From positions 1 to 15,555 of the forward strand of contig JAZSKY010000060.1 in assembly GCA_045535095.1 (NCBI GenBank): a stretch of DNA of 15,555 nt, in the 5' to 3' direction. The notes under the pieces were generated by a model. It did not search any database. It had not been told where the DNA came from and saw only the letters and a program-made list of their open reading frames with translations. The DNA is from SIG672 sp045535095 (GTDB lineage Bacteria; Bacillota; Clostridia; Oscillospirales; CAG-272). This document shows, piece by piece, positions 7,878 to 15,123 of this stretch. The position numbers were made by a program, and so were the translations under genes. Every line of letters begins with the position of its first letter. Positions within the stretch are counted from its first letter, which is position 1.

Positions 7878-9044
7878 ATGGCTATGTTACCAAAGGAGCT
7901 TGAGGGCGCGCTGAAGAGATGCGACCTTCTCGTCGGAGACGAGATACTTGATTACTACTATAACCTTTTCGATCCCGAAACGGGCGGATTTTATTACAGT
8001 ATCAGCTCAAGAGACCTTGAAAATATGACTCCCTTTGCAGAGGGAACGAGGTTCGTTTTCGAAAGCCTTGCCTGTGGCGGAATAGACCTTCCCGAGTGGG
8101 AAAGGGAGCGCGTTGGCAAATGGATATACGAGCATCAGGACGAGAGTGACGGATACTTTTACGAGGACCTTTGGGGAAAGACCACCTCAGGTCCGCGCAA
8201 GGACAGAGACCTCACTTACAGCGTCGATATTCTCCGTAAATACTGCAAAATGGAGACCAAATACCAAACTCCCGAGGAGAGAATGGCGTCGGGCATAAAG
8301 AACGACGGACTCCCCGAATACCTCACAAGTAAGGAAAAGATCATAGAATATATGGACTCTCTCGACTGGACGACAAAGAGTATATGGGGCACCGGTCAGA
8401 AGCTTTGCTCTGCGCTCAGCCTCATAAAGGCGGCAGGACTTTTCGATACGGTCTCCTCCTACGTTGCGGCAAAGCAAAACCCCGAGACAGGTCTCTGGGG
8501 CGAGGGACTCGGCTGGATGAATACAAACGGCGGAATGAAGCTTTCGGTCTTTTTCCGAGACACCGACCATCCCTATCCGAGAGTTGAGAAGATGATAGAC
8601 AGTGTGCTTGAGATCTTTGCGGGCGACGTTCCCGCCGAGCATGCGACCTATATCTGGAATCCCTTCGTGCTTCTCGGTGCGGCTCTTTCCTCTCTCGAGG
8701 GCGACGAAAGGATCAGAATGCGCGAAAAGCTCTTTGATAAGGGCGCGTCTATCGTGAATTTCGCGGTGGATAGCGCACTCAGACTTAAAAAGCCGGACGG
8801 AGGATTTTCGTCGAGCATAAACCGTGCGCAGTCAAAACAGCAGGGATTTCTTTTAGGACTCGGTCTGCCCGACGAGAGTGATATGGACGGAACGGTTATC
8901 GCAGGACACCGCCTTCGTGCGACTATCCACGGAGTTTTCGGAGTGAATTACAGTAAAGACTACTATGCAAAATATGCCGATGAATTCTGGGAAAAATGCA
9001 AAAACAAGCCGAATATCATAAAAACGAAAAAGCTTGAAGAATGA
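7878..9044 (+). CDS. Alpha/alpha-toroid-like protein of unknown function
   Basis: A 388-residue protein with no signal peptide or membrane segment, hence probably cytoplasmic. Its start is well set by AAAGGAG at 7864-7870. I do not recognise a characterised family. Three spaced motifs resemble the turn sequences of terpenoid-cyclase/prenyltransferase-type alpha/alpha toroids: F-DPETGGFYY near residue 32, QNPETGLWGEG near 206, and KPDGGFSSS near 306. Between them are aromatic- and Trp-rich helices (EFWEK, SIWGTGQKL). Such folds occur in cyclases, prenyltransferases, sugar epimerases and some polysaccharide-active proteins, so substrate and reaction cannot be assigned. It is the last gene of the addB-addA transcript (18-base gap, terminator directly after). 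The link to DNA repair may be only transcriptional. Confidence 0.8.
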   Translation: MAMLPKELEGALKRCDLLVGDEILDYYYNLFDPETGGFYYSISSRDLENMTPFAEGTRFVFESLACGGIDLPEWERERVGKWIYEHQDESDGYFYEDLWGKTTSGPRKDRDLTYSVDILRKYCKMETKYQTPEERMASGIKNDGLPEYLTSKEKIIEYMDSLDWTTKSIWGTGQKLCSALSLIKAAGLFDTVSSYVAAKQNPETGLWGEGLGWMNTNGGMKLSVFFRDTDHPYPRVEKMIDSVLEIFAGDVPAEHATYIWNPFVLLGAALSSLEGDERIRMREKLFDKGASIVNFAVDSALRLKKPDGGFSSSINRAQSKQQGFLLGLGLPDESDMDGTVIAGHRLRATIHGVFGVNYSKDYYAKYADEFWEKCKNKPNIIKTKKLEE

Positions 9045-9050
9045 ATAAAG

Positions 9051-9082
9051 CACCCGAAGGGAAGATCCCTTCGGGTGTTTTT
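9051..9082 (+). terminator. Strong intrinsic terminator of the addB-addA operon
   Basis: CACCCGAAGGGA (9051-9062) and TCCCTTCGGGTG (9066-9077) form a perfect 12-bp stem with a 3-base loop, followed by five T and a further T-rich run. It begins 6 bases after the stop at 9044. On the minus strand the palindrome also lies just after the convergent gene (stop at 9091), but the following minus-strand T-run is poor (CTTTATTC), so it may act weakly in both directions. Confidence 0.93.
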
Positions 9083-9090
9083 GTTTTGTC

Positions 9091-11076
9091 TTATTCAACC
9101 TTCATTTTTCCGCTGTACTCAAGCAGCTTGATGAAATGTCCTCCGACAACGCTTCTGTGTCTGAAGCCCTTGTTTATCGAGGGAATATATATCTTCATAT
9201 CTGCAGAATGTGTAAAATACCAGTCGGTCATCGGACTGCGGCTCTCGGACGCGTTGTACGCCTCCCAAAGCGGCTCTACCATCTCGATAAAGTCATCCTT
9301 GTTTTCCGCAAGGGTTGCCGTCCATACGAGCCAGTCGCTCTTTGTGTAAAGCGAGCGGCTGTCAAGCGGCAGACCGTACTTGTTTATCTTTCTTCTGTAA
9401 CTTGCAACTTCTGCGTTAATAGCGGACTTCGGCATAACGTTCGTTCCGAAGAGCTTGTCCCAGACGATGTTGTACTTCATACTGAACGTACCCTCGCCGT
9501 CAAAGGTAAGGCGGAAGCTTCCGTCCTCGTTTGCGGCTCTCTCTATCCAGTCAAGCGCCATCTCACGTGCGTGAGCCTTGTACTCTTCAAACCTTTCCTC
9601 GTCTCCGAGAAGCTTGTAGATAACGCCGAGCGAGATGATTCCCGAAATTGCCTTGAGCGAGAGGTTGCAGTTGTGTGCGAGATGTCCTGCAAAGTCGTCG
9701 GTGCAGAGCTGATTTTCGGGATCGCGACCGTTTTCAAAGAGGTATTTTACCCACGCCTTGAGAAGGTCGAGGTTGTCCTTTGCCATTTTGGTATCACCGC
9801 TTGCAAGAGCTGCCGCTGCTGCCATAACGAGCATATTTCCGCATTCCTCAACGGGCATCTGGAACTTGTGGAGGAGCTTTTTGCCGTTTTCCGTATCGCG
9901 GAGTCCGTAAACCTGACCGTTTACAAAGGGGTATCTTCCTGCATCGTGCGGAGCAAAATCGTACTCCCACTTGTCTGCCATTCTGGCAAATTTGTATATC
10001 GGACGCATCATACCGAAAACAAGCTCGGGATTATAGAAAAGAAACATAGGAATAGAGGGGTAGCTGACGTCAACGGTTGCCGCGCATCCGTTGGAGTGAC
10101 ACTCCTTGGATATGTAGAGAATATCTCCGTTTTCGTCAAGAACGAGCTTGTGAGCGGCGCAGGTCTGACGGAAGGAAAGCTCGAGAATTTCGGCATATTT
10201 TTCTCCGCCTGCACGGGTTGCGTCAAGGAAAAGTCTGTCGTCAAACGCGGTACACTTTTCAAGCACCTCGCTGTAATCTGCGAATGCCTTTACGATCTCG
10301 TCCTCGATCCTTTCGCCGTTTTTGTTCCAGTACGATTTGAGATTCTTTTCAAAGTAAACGATGCTCTCAATGTCATCGTAAGCGAAGGTGAAGAGCGCGC
10401 CACAGTCCTTGCAAAGCGTGTTTTCAGCGCACGCAAAGATCATATCGGGAGTTGTATCGCCGTCTTTGGCGTTCACTGCGGGAGTCTTTATCTTCTCGAT
10501 CGAGGTGAGCGCGTTTTCGCCCTTTGTCGAGATATAGAAATATCCCCAGTTGATTCGAATATCGTCGCCCTCCTGACCGAGTACCTTCTGGGCTGCAGAG
10601 CCGAGCTTTGCTGACTTAATGCCGCACGAGTCGATAGTCTCTCCGACAACAGCCTCCTCACCGCGAAGGTTTATACATATCTCTTCGGAAAAGGCGAGCT
10701 TGACCTTAACGTCATGCTCCTTCTTGTCGAGCGACTTGTAGGAGACTTTAAGATAGCTTATCGGACGGGTGAAATAGTAATAATCGTCTATAAGAAGGGG
10801 AGTGGTGAAAAGAGCGGTAAGCTCAATTCCTGCCGCCTCAAAAACGTACTTTGTAGAAAGTGCGGTAAAATCAAGATCCTTCTGCTTCATTGCAGGTGCG
10901 TCGCACACACCCATAAAGCGATAGGTAACTCCGTCAATAGTAGCAAGACCGAGTGCGGTGTTCGGCTTCGTGCTCCAGTGTATAGGGGCAGCATCGGTGA
11001 GCTTGTTTGCAGGTGACCACACCGAAAAATAGGGGTCAACGGTTATAAGGGGTACTGCAGGCGGTCTGAGTTTCAT
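9091..11076 (-). CDS. GtaA-like protein (DUF4965/DUF1793-type, glutaminase A family)
   Basis: A 661-residue protein with family landmarks: an N-terminal RPPAVPLITVDPYFSVW block (about 4-20), then a DUF5127-like beta region. The C-terminal half is a six-hairpin (alpha/alpha) region with YPSIPMFLFYNPEL, HDAGRYP (about 377-383) and MPVEECGNML (about 407-416). The family is named after fungal glutaminase A, but most bacterial members are uncharacterised and the barrel is glycosidase-like, so activity is uncertain. Unlike many secreted relatives, this one starts directly at the RPPAVPL block with no signal peptide, implying an intracellular substrate. The start is supported by AAAGGA at 11091-11086 (spacing 9) and the promoter at 11131-11159. 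It faces the toroid-like gene across a terminator. Confidence 0.85.
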   Translation of the reverse strand: MKLRPPAVPLITVDPYFSVWSPANKLTDAAPIHWSTKPNTALGLATIDGVTYRFMGVCDAPAMKQKDLDFTALSTKYVFEAAGIELTALFTTPLLIDDYYYFTRPISYLKVSYKSLDKKEHDVKVKLAFSEEICINLRGEEAVVGETIDSCGIKSAKLGSAAQKVLGQEGDDIRINWGYFYISTKGENALTSIEKIKTPAVNAKDGDTTPDMIFACAENTLCKDCGALFTFAYDDIESIVYFEKNLKSYWNKNGERIEDEIVKAFADYSEVLEKCTAFDDRLFLDATRAGGEKYAEILELSFRQTCAAHKLVLDENGDILYISKECHSNGCAATVDVSYPSIPMFLFYNPELVFGMMRPIYKFARMADKWEYDFAPHDAGRYPFVNGQVYGLRDTENGKKLLHKFQMPVEECGNMLVMAAAAALASGDTKMAKDNLDLLKAWVKYLFENGRDPENQLCTDDFAGHLAHNCNLSLKAISGIISLGVIYKLLGDEERFEEYKAHAREMALDWIERAANEDGSFRLTFDGEGTFSMKYNIVWDKLFGTNVMPKSAINAEVASYRRKINKYGLPLDSRSLYTKSDWLVWTATLAENKDDFIEMVEPLWEAYNASESRSPMTDWYFTHSADMKIYIPSINKGFRHRSVVGGHFIKLLEYSGKMKVE

Positions 11077-11130
11077 AATAGTTTATCCTTTCAAAACTCT
11101 TTATTTGCGGCGTTTCCTCCGCTTGCCGAA

Positions 11131-11159
11131 ATTATACCATAAATATACCTTTAAGTCAA
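11131..11159 (-). promoter_or_regulatory. Sigma-A promoter of the GtaA-like gene
   Basis: On the minus strand: TTGACT (11159-11154), 17-bp spacer, perfect TATAAT (11136-11131). The leader is about 48 bases and contains a short GC-rich dyad (GCGG with CCGC) before the AAAGGA ribosome site. Confidence 0.82.
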
Positions 11160-11226
11160 CCGAGTTTAAATATAAAAAGCACAAAATGTAAAAATTATAA
11201 TACGTTTTGAAATCTTCGTTTTTCAC

Positions 11227-11255
11227 TTGACAGTTCGCCTTTAAAATGTTATTAT
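11227..11255 (+). promoter_or_regulatory. Sigma-A promoter of the dut-maf-nth operon
   Basis: TTGACA (11227-11232, perfect), 17-bp spacer, TATTAT (11250-11255). The leader is about 30 bases with an AAAGG ribosome site near 11275. It diverges from the promoter at 11131-11159, with about 70 bp of AT-rich DNA between the two -35 boxes and no obvious operator. Confidence 0.8.
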
Positions 11256-11290
11256 ATTTAAGTAATAATATACGAAAGGCGATTCTAAAA

Positions 11291-11731
11291 ATGACAGACG
11301 TTAAAATAAAGCTTCTCAGAGAGGGTGTCTCCCTCCCGAAATATGCAACCGAGGGCTCTGCCGCATTCGACCTTACCTGCGCTTCTGACGAGGCGATCGT
11401 TGTACCCGCAGGAAAAAGAGTGCTTATCCCGACGGGTATTGCAATATCCATTCCTCAAAACACCGTTGCAGTTATCAGCGCAAGAAGCGGACTTTCCTAT
11501 AAAAAGGGAATCACCGCCGCAAACGGAATAGGCGTTATTGACAGCGACTACCGCGGAGAGATATTCTTCTCGGCGGCAAATATCTCGAACGAGGACTATA
11601 CCGTAATGCCCGGCGAGAGAGTTGCCCAGATGATGATAATGCCCGTTCTTTCGGCGAATTTCATCGTTTGCGACGAGCTTGACGACACAGAACGCGGTGC
11701 AGGCGGATTCGGCTCTACCGGAAAGGCGTGA
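11291..11731 (+). CDS. dut: dUTP diphosphatase (trimeric dUTPase)
   Basis: Hydrolyses dUTP to dUMP and pyrophosphate, keeping uracil out of DNA and feeding thymidylate synthesis; a cytoplasmic homotrimer. All five motifs are present in 146 residues: motif 1 SAAFDL (23-28), motif 2 ARSGLS (64-69), motif 3 GVIDSDYRGE with catalytic Asp84 and Tyr87, motif 4 PGERVAQM (107-114), motif 5 RGAGGFGSTG (135-144). Motif 5 is the Phe-bearing lid that closes over the base. ATG 11291 begins the family's usual N-terminus; an upstream in-frame TTG at 11246 lies inside the promoter and is excluded. It is first in an operon, and maf follows 9 bases after the stop. Confidence 0.97.
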   Translation: MTDVKIKLLREGVSLPKYATEGSAAFDLTCASDEAIVVPAGKRVLIPTGIAISIPQNTVAVISARSGLSYKKGITAANGIGVIDSDYRGEIFFSAANISNEDYTVMPGERVAQMMIMPVLSANFIVCDELDDTERGAGGFGSTGKA

Positions 11732-11740
11732 GGATAGAAA

Positions 11741-12322
11741 ATGAAGCTTATACTCGCATCTAAAAGTCCCCGCCGCCGCGAGATGTTCGATTCTCTCGGA
11801 CTTTCGTACGAGGCGCTCAGCACAGACGTTGACGAGTCGCACAAGGGATATATTCCCCCTGCGCGCCTTGTTGAGATACTCTCGCTCCGTAAAGCAGGCG
11901 CACTTGAAGCGTCAAGCGACGACGTCGTTATCGCATCTGATACGGTAGTCTCGCTCGGAAAAAGAATTTTCGGCAAGCCGAAGGACAGACAGGACGCCTA
12001 CGATATGATAAAGACTCTTTCGGGCACGGTCCACAGTGTTTATAGCGGATACGCGATAATTCACGGAGATAAGCGCGTAAGCGGTGCGGTCTGCACGAAG
12101 GTCAAATTCAGAGAGCTTACCGATAAGGAAATAAACGCATATATCGACACCCCCGAGCCTTACGATAAGGCGGGTGGATACGGAATCCAGGAAAACGGCG
12201 GATTTTTCGTTGCCGCGATAAACGGTGACTTCAACAACGTTGTCGGAATGCCCCTTTCGACTATCGAGAGCGTAATGCGCGAGAGTTTTGGCATCTCTTT
12301 GCTTGATTTTAAGAAAAAATGA
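11741..12322 (+). CDS. maf: Maf-family nucleoside triphosphate pyrophosphatase
   Basis: Maf proteins hydrolyse nucleoside triphosphates to monophosphates and pyrophosphate, removing non-standard or surplus pyrimidine nucleotides; the family has also been linked to septum inhibition. The 193-residue length is normal. Visible motifs: ASKSPRR (6-12), the catalytic SDTVV with Asp67, YDKAGGYGIQ (141-150), and GDFNNVVGMP near the C-terminus. The pattern fits the YhdE-type dTTP/UTP pyrophosphatases better than the YceF type, but this subgroup call is tentative. The start has GAGGA at 11730-11734, overlapping the end of dut. The gene ends in a 4-base ATGA overlap with nth, so the two are translationally coupled. 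Confidence 0.95.
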   Translation: MKLILASKSPRRREMFDSLGLSYEALSTDVDESHKGYIPPARLVEILSLRKAGALEASSDDVVIASDTVVSLGKRIFGKPKDRQDAYDMIKTLSGTVHSVYSGYAIIHGDKRVSGAVCTKVKFRELTDKEINAYIDTPEPYDKAGGYGIQENGGFFVAAINGDFNNVVGMPLSTIESVMRESFGISLLDFKKK

Positions 12323-12969
12323 TAAAAAAATCGCTTAAAAACAAGGCAAACGAGGTCGTCTCGCGCCTTGAAAGGATATACCCCGAGGCTATCTGCTCGC
12401 TCGAATACGGCGGCGAGCCTTGGAAGCTTCTCGTTATGGGACGTCTGTCCGCACAGTGTACCGACGAGAGGGTAAATATCGTCTGCCGCGAGCTTTTCAA
12501 AAAATATCCCACTCCCGACGCTCTTGCCGCCGGAGATATATCCGAAATCGAAAGGATCGTTTTCCCGTGCGGACTTTACAGAGTAAAATCGTCCGATATA
12601 AAAAACTCGTGCCGACTGCTTGTTGATGAGTACGACGGCATTTTGCCCGATACTATGGAGCATCTTCTTCGTTTTCCCGGAGTCGGACGCAAGGTTGCAA
12701 ACCTTCTGCTCGGCGATATTTATAAGAAGAGCGCGGTCGTCACCGATACGCACTGCATACGAATCAGCGAAAGAATAGGACTCACCCCGAGAGGCGAAAA
12801 GAATCCCGTACGGGTAGAAAGAATACTCTCGGAGATAGTTCCTCCAAAAAAGCAGAGCGACCTCTGTCACAGATTCGTTCTTTTCGGCAGAGATACCTGC
12901 CGCGCGAAAAATCCGCTCTGCGAGGGCTGTCCGCTTTCGGATATTTGCAGCGCAAAAAATAACGCTTAA
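12319..12969 (+). CDS. nth: Endonuclease III, base-excision repair glycosylase/AP lyase
   Basis: Removes oxidised pyrimidines from DNA and cleaves the abasic site. The 216 residues show a helix-hairpin-helix FPGVGRKVAN with catalytic Lys125, the catalytic Asp143 in VTDTHCIR (18 residues later, the same spacing as Lys120/Asp138 of E. coli Nth), and the LSAQCTDERVN block. The 4Fe-4S loop is complete as C194-x6-C201-x2-C204-x5-C210. There is no good ribosome site of its own (TTTTAAGAAAAA precedes ATG); it probably relies on coupling through the ATGA overlap with maf. Last gene of dut-maf-nth. No convincing terminator follows, so some readthrough into the next genes is likely. Confidence 0.95.
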   Translation: MIKKSLKNKANEVVSRLERIYPEAICSLEYGGEPWKLLVMGRLSAQCTDERVNIVCRELFKKYPTPDALAAGDISEIERIVFPCGLYRVKSSDIKNSCRLLVDEYDGILPDTMEHLLRFPGVGRKVANLLLGDIYKKSAVVTDTHCIRISERIGLTPRGEKNPVRVERILSEIVPPKKQSDLCHRFVLFGRDTCRAKNPLCEGCPLSDICSAKNNA

Positions 12970-12992
12970 TATATTATTTACAGATTTTTAAA

Positions 12993-13031
12993 AGCATTTT
13001 ACTAATAAAAAGCGACTAAAAATGCTATAAT
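12993..13031 (+). promoter_or_regulatory. Candidate promoter with operator-like dyad before the 156-residue membrane gene
   Basis: A perfect -10 TATAAT lies at 13026-13031 with a poor -35 (TAATAA at 13003-13008 with 17-bp spacing). An 8-bp inverted repeat, AGCATTTT (12993-13000) and AAAATGCT (13019-13026), brackets the -35 region and touches the -10 box. It is too AT-rich and lacks a T-tract, so it is unlikely to be a terminator. A weak -35 under a dyad is typical of a regulated promoter, but no regulator is encoded nearby. Confidence 0.45.
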
Positions 13032-13063
13032 CGTAGCGAAAAACAAAAACACGGAGTGATATT

Positions 13064-13534
13064 ATGACTGTCAGTTTGGCTATATGGTGCATCGCGATCG
13101 GAATGATCGTCGCCGTATTCTTCGTTTACTATAATCGCACGATCCTCGGAGGATTCGTCCGCACGCTTATTGAGAGCGGCGCGCTTTCAAGGGACGACGC
13201 TATGACTCTTACCGAGACGGGATACGAAAAGAACTTTTTTGTAAAAAACGCGCTCAAAAAGGGCGGAATGTTCAGAAAGATCGTTTTTGAGATCGAGGAC
13301 GAGATCAAGGTCGCGTCCGAGGGGCATTCGTTCTCTGCAAGAGAGAAGCCGATAGACCTCTCCACCGCAAGATTTTACGTTGCGAAGGAGAACAGAATAA
13401 TGGCTGAAATGAGATACGATAATAAGGGCGTTGACGCATTCGGCGTGATAGTTGCCATAATACTTATCGCGGTATTTGCGTACCTTGCGGCGATGCTTGT
13501 GCCCACACTTATCGAGTACGTCAAGACGCTTTAA
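13064..13534 (+). CDS. Two-TM membrane protein of unknown function
   Basis: 156 residues; not recognised. An N-terminal membrane segment (about 4-23, A-I-G-M-I-V-A-V-F-F-V) is followed by an NRTILGGFVRTLIESGA stretch. A soluble, charged middle of about 95 residues follows (including FEIEDEIKVASEG), then a second membrane segment (about 123-147). The two-end anchor with a small middle domain suggests an envelope-associated adaptor, but that is inference. The start is set by GGAGTGA at 13053. The next gene begins 35 bases after the stop, making it the likely partner of the MORN protein. Confidence 0.75.
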   Translation: MTVSLAIWCIAIGMIVAVFFVYYNRTILGGFVRTLIESGALSRDDAMTLTETGYEKNFFVKNALKKGGMFRKIVFEIEDEIKVASEGHSFSAREKPIDLSTARFYVAKENRIMAEMRYDNKGVDAFGVIVAIILIAVFAYLAAMLVPTLIEYVKTL

Positions 13535-13569
13535 AACAGGACAAACTTTGCGAAAGCGAGGAAAAGATT

Positions 13570-14433
13570 TTGGCATCAAATAAAAAAAGCTCTAAAATAA
13601 AAAGGGTGCGTAAATTCTCAAGCGGAAAATATATTGCCGCAATAGGAATTGCCGCTGTCGTTATCGTTCTTCTCACCATTCTGGTAATACACCTTTCTGG
13701 CGTAAGATACGTCAAATACGATATTGACGGATATACCGTCAAATTTCTCGGAAAGGTCGATAGAGACGGTAATTTTCTCTCGGGAGACGTTTACTATTCG
13801 GACGGAACGAGAGCAGAGTTTTCGTATGATAGCGCAACCCAGAAATCGACTCTTAAATATTCAAACGGTGATAAATACGTCGGACAGATAGATAAGTTCC
13901 TTCGAAACGGAAGCGGATATATGGAGTTCTCGGATACGAGCATCTATTCGGGCGACTTTATCTACGGTAAGATCAGCGGAAAGGGAAGATTCTACTACGC
14001 AGGCGGCGACATTTACGAGGGCGAATTTCTTGACGGCGTAAAGCACGGCAAGGGTACTTACTCGTGGCCGCTTAACCCGGAATATAAGGGTGATAAATAC
14101 GAGGGCGAGTATTATAACGGACTCCGCCACGGAAAAGGCACTTATACGTGGGCGGACGGAAGCGTTTACGAGGGCGAATATCAGAGCGATATAAAGCACG
14201 GTAAGGGCAAGATCACCTATGCAAACGGAGACGTTTACGAGGGTGATTTCACGCTCGATATGAGAACGGGCGAGGGAACTTATACCTTTGCAAACGGAGA
14301 CGTTTACGTCGGTCAGTTTTTAAATAATCAGATAACGGGCGCAGGCACTTACACTTGGGCGGACGGCAAAAAGTACGAGGGCTATTTTGAAAACGGAAAG
14401 GCCGTTCCAGTCGATCCGAGCGCAGCGGCGTAA
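13570..14433 (+). CDS. Membrane-anchored MORN-repeat protein
   Basis: 287 residues. A basic N-terminus (K5-K20) and one membrane helix (about 22-43) are followed by an extracytoplasmic or cytoplasmic MORN array. Seven full 23-residue MORN repeats and a partial eighth run from about 103 to 278, with the pattern Y-x-G-(E/D/Q)-(F/Y)-x6-G-x-G-x-(Y/F), e.g. YEGEYYNGLRHGKGTYTW. A looser beta region precedes them (54-100). MORN arrays form long beta-strand ladders; bacterial examples are mostly uncharacterised, and membrane or partner binding is only suggested. The start is TTG, supported by GAGGA at 13558-13562 (7 bases before it) and by the lack of any nearby in-frame ATG. The rare start may keep expression low. 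The Nudix gene follows after 14 bases. Confidence 0.88.
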   Translation: MASNKKSSKIKRVRKFSSGKYIAAIGIAAVVIVLLTILVIHLSGVRYVKYDIDGYTVKFLGKVDRDGNFLSGDVYYSDGTRAEFSYDSATQKSTLKYSNGDKYVGQIDKFLRNGSGYMEFSDTSIYSGDFIYGKISGKGRFYYAGGDIYEGEFLDGVKHGKGTYSWPLNPEYKGDKYEGEYYNGLRHGKGTYTWADGSVYEGEYQSDIKHGKGKITYANGDVYEGDFTLDMRTGEGTYTFANGDVYVGQFLNNQITGAGTYTWADGKKYEGYFENGKAVPVDPSAAA

Positions 14434-14447
14434 GGGAGATACGATTT

Positions 14448-14909
14448 ATGTCCGGATATATTATGGACCTTCGAGGGGAGGTCGGCCATAGGCCGCTTCT
14501 TCAGGTCGGCGCAAGCGTGATAGTTGAGGATAAAGAGGGAAGAATACTCCTTCAGAAAAGGGGAGATAACCACCTCTGGGCGTACTCGGGCGGCTCTGTC
14601 GAGCTTGACGAGAGAGTTGAGGACGCGGCGTGCCGCGAGCTTTTCGAGGAAACCGGACTCGTGGCAGGCTCTCTTGAGCTTTTCGGCGTTTTTTCGGGCA
14701 AAGAGCTTCACTATATCTATCCTAACGGAGACGAGGTCTCAAACGTTGATATAGTCTTTATCTGCCGCGACTACTCGGGTACTCTTAAAGCGCAGGACAG
14801 CGAGGTTGACGAGCTGAGGTTTTTCAGTATTGACGAGATTCCGAGCGATATATGGACTCCCGTCAAAGGTGCGATAGAAAAGTACGTTAAAATGAGAAAA
14901 GAGAAATAA
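14448..14909 (+). CDS. Nudix hydrolase
   Basis: 153 residues. The complete Nudix box G-x5-E-x7-REUxEExGU is present at Gly49-Leu71, with REL at 63-65 and EE at 67-68, so metal-dependent pyrophosphohydrolase activity is expected. The N-terminal RGEVGHRPLLQVGASVIVED block is typical of small Firmicutes Nudix enzymes of undefined substrate; nucleoside diphosphate derivatives or damaged dNTPs are possible. It may extend the house-cleaning theme of dut and maf, but it is transcribed with the MORN gene, not with them. The start has AAGGGAG at 14432-14438. A terminator follows the stop. Confidence 0.94.
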   Translation: MSGYIMDLRGEVGHRPLLQVGASVIVEDKEGRILLQKRGDNHLWAYSGGSVELDERVEDAACRELFEETGLVAGSLELFGVFSGKELHYIYPNGDEVSNVDIVFICRDYSGTLKAQDSEVDELRFFSIDEIPSDIWTPVKGAIEKYVKMRKEK

Positions 14910-14924
14910 AAAAATCCCGCTTTT

Positions 14925-14957
14925 GCCCAACTTCTCATAAGGAAGTTGGGCAGTTTT
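14925..14957 (+). terminator. Intrinsic terminator after the Nudix gene
   Basis: GCCCAACTTC (14925-14934) pairs perfectly with GAAGTTGGGC (14942-14951) around a 7-base loop; AG and a T-run (14954-14957, then ATT) follow. It ends the 13064-14909 operon. Its T-run is also the outer arm of the hairpin array that follows. Confidence 0.85.
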
Positions 14958-15121
14958 ATTCGCCTGCGGCGAGTTCTATTGCTTCGCAGTGGTATTCGGC
15001 TCACGCCGAGTGGTATTTGCTTCGCAAGTTAAGGGGCGAATAAAATATCACTGAAGCCGCAAGGCTTCAATATCACTATTGCGCCAGCAATAATATAACT
15101 CCGACGAAGTCGGAATATAAC
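14954..15121. repeat. Array of seven small hairpins joined by 7-nt linkers
   Basis: Seven perfect palindromes, each starting with T and ending with A, lie at 14960-14972, 14980-14988, 14996-15009, 15017-15027, 15052-15069, 15077-15092 and 15100-15114. Most are separated by exactly 7 bases. In the left half the linkers read GTTCTAT, GTGGTAT, GTGGTAT; in the right half ATATCAC, ATATCAC, ATATAAC, ATATAAC. The right linkers are near reverse complements of the left ones (GTGATAT versus ATATCAC). In addition TTTTATTCGCC (14954-14964) and GGCGAATAAAA (15035-15045) are exact 11-bp complements enclosing hairpins 2-4. No coding potential is seen. Function unknown: mobile palindromic repeat, structured RNA or protein-binding DNA are all open. 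Confidence 0.85.
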
Positions 15122-15123
15122 TC

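Noticed and set aside
9136..10614. 492-codon plus-strand open frame opposite the GtaA-like gene
   Set aside because: The minus strand shows clear family motifs, a promoter and a ribosome site. The plus frame gives Cys- and Val-rich sequence without motifs, as expected from the antisense of biased codons.
11246..11290. TTG start extending dUTPase by 15 residues
   Set aside because: The extension overlaps the -10 box and the predicted transcription start; ATG 11291 matches the family's usual N-terminus and has an upstream AAAGG.
12970..13063. Terminator after nth
   Set aside because: The only dyad is AT-rich and followed by TATAATCG, not a T-run; it fits a promoter/operator better.
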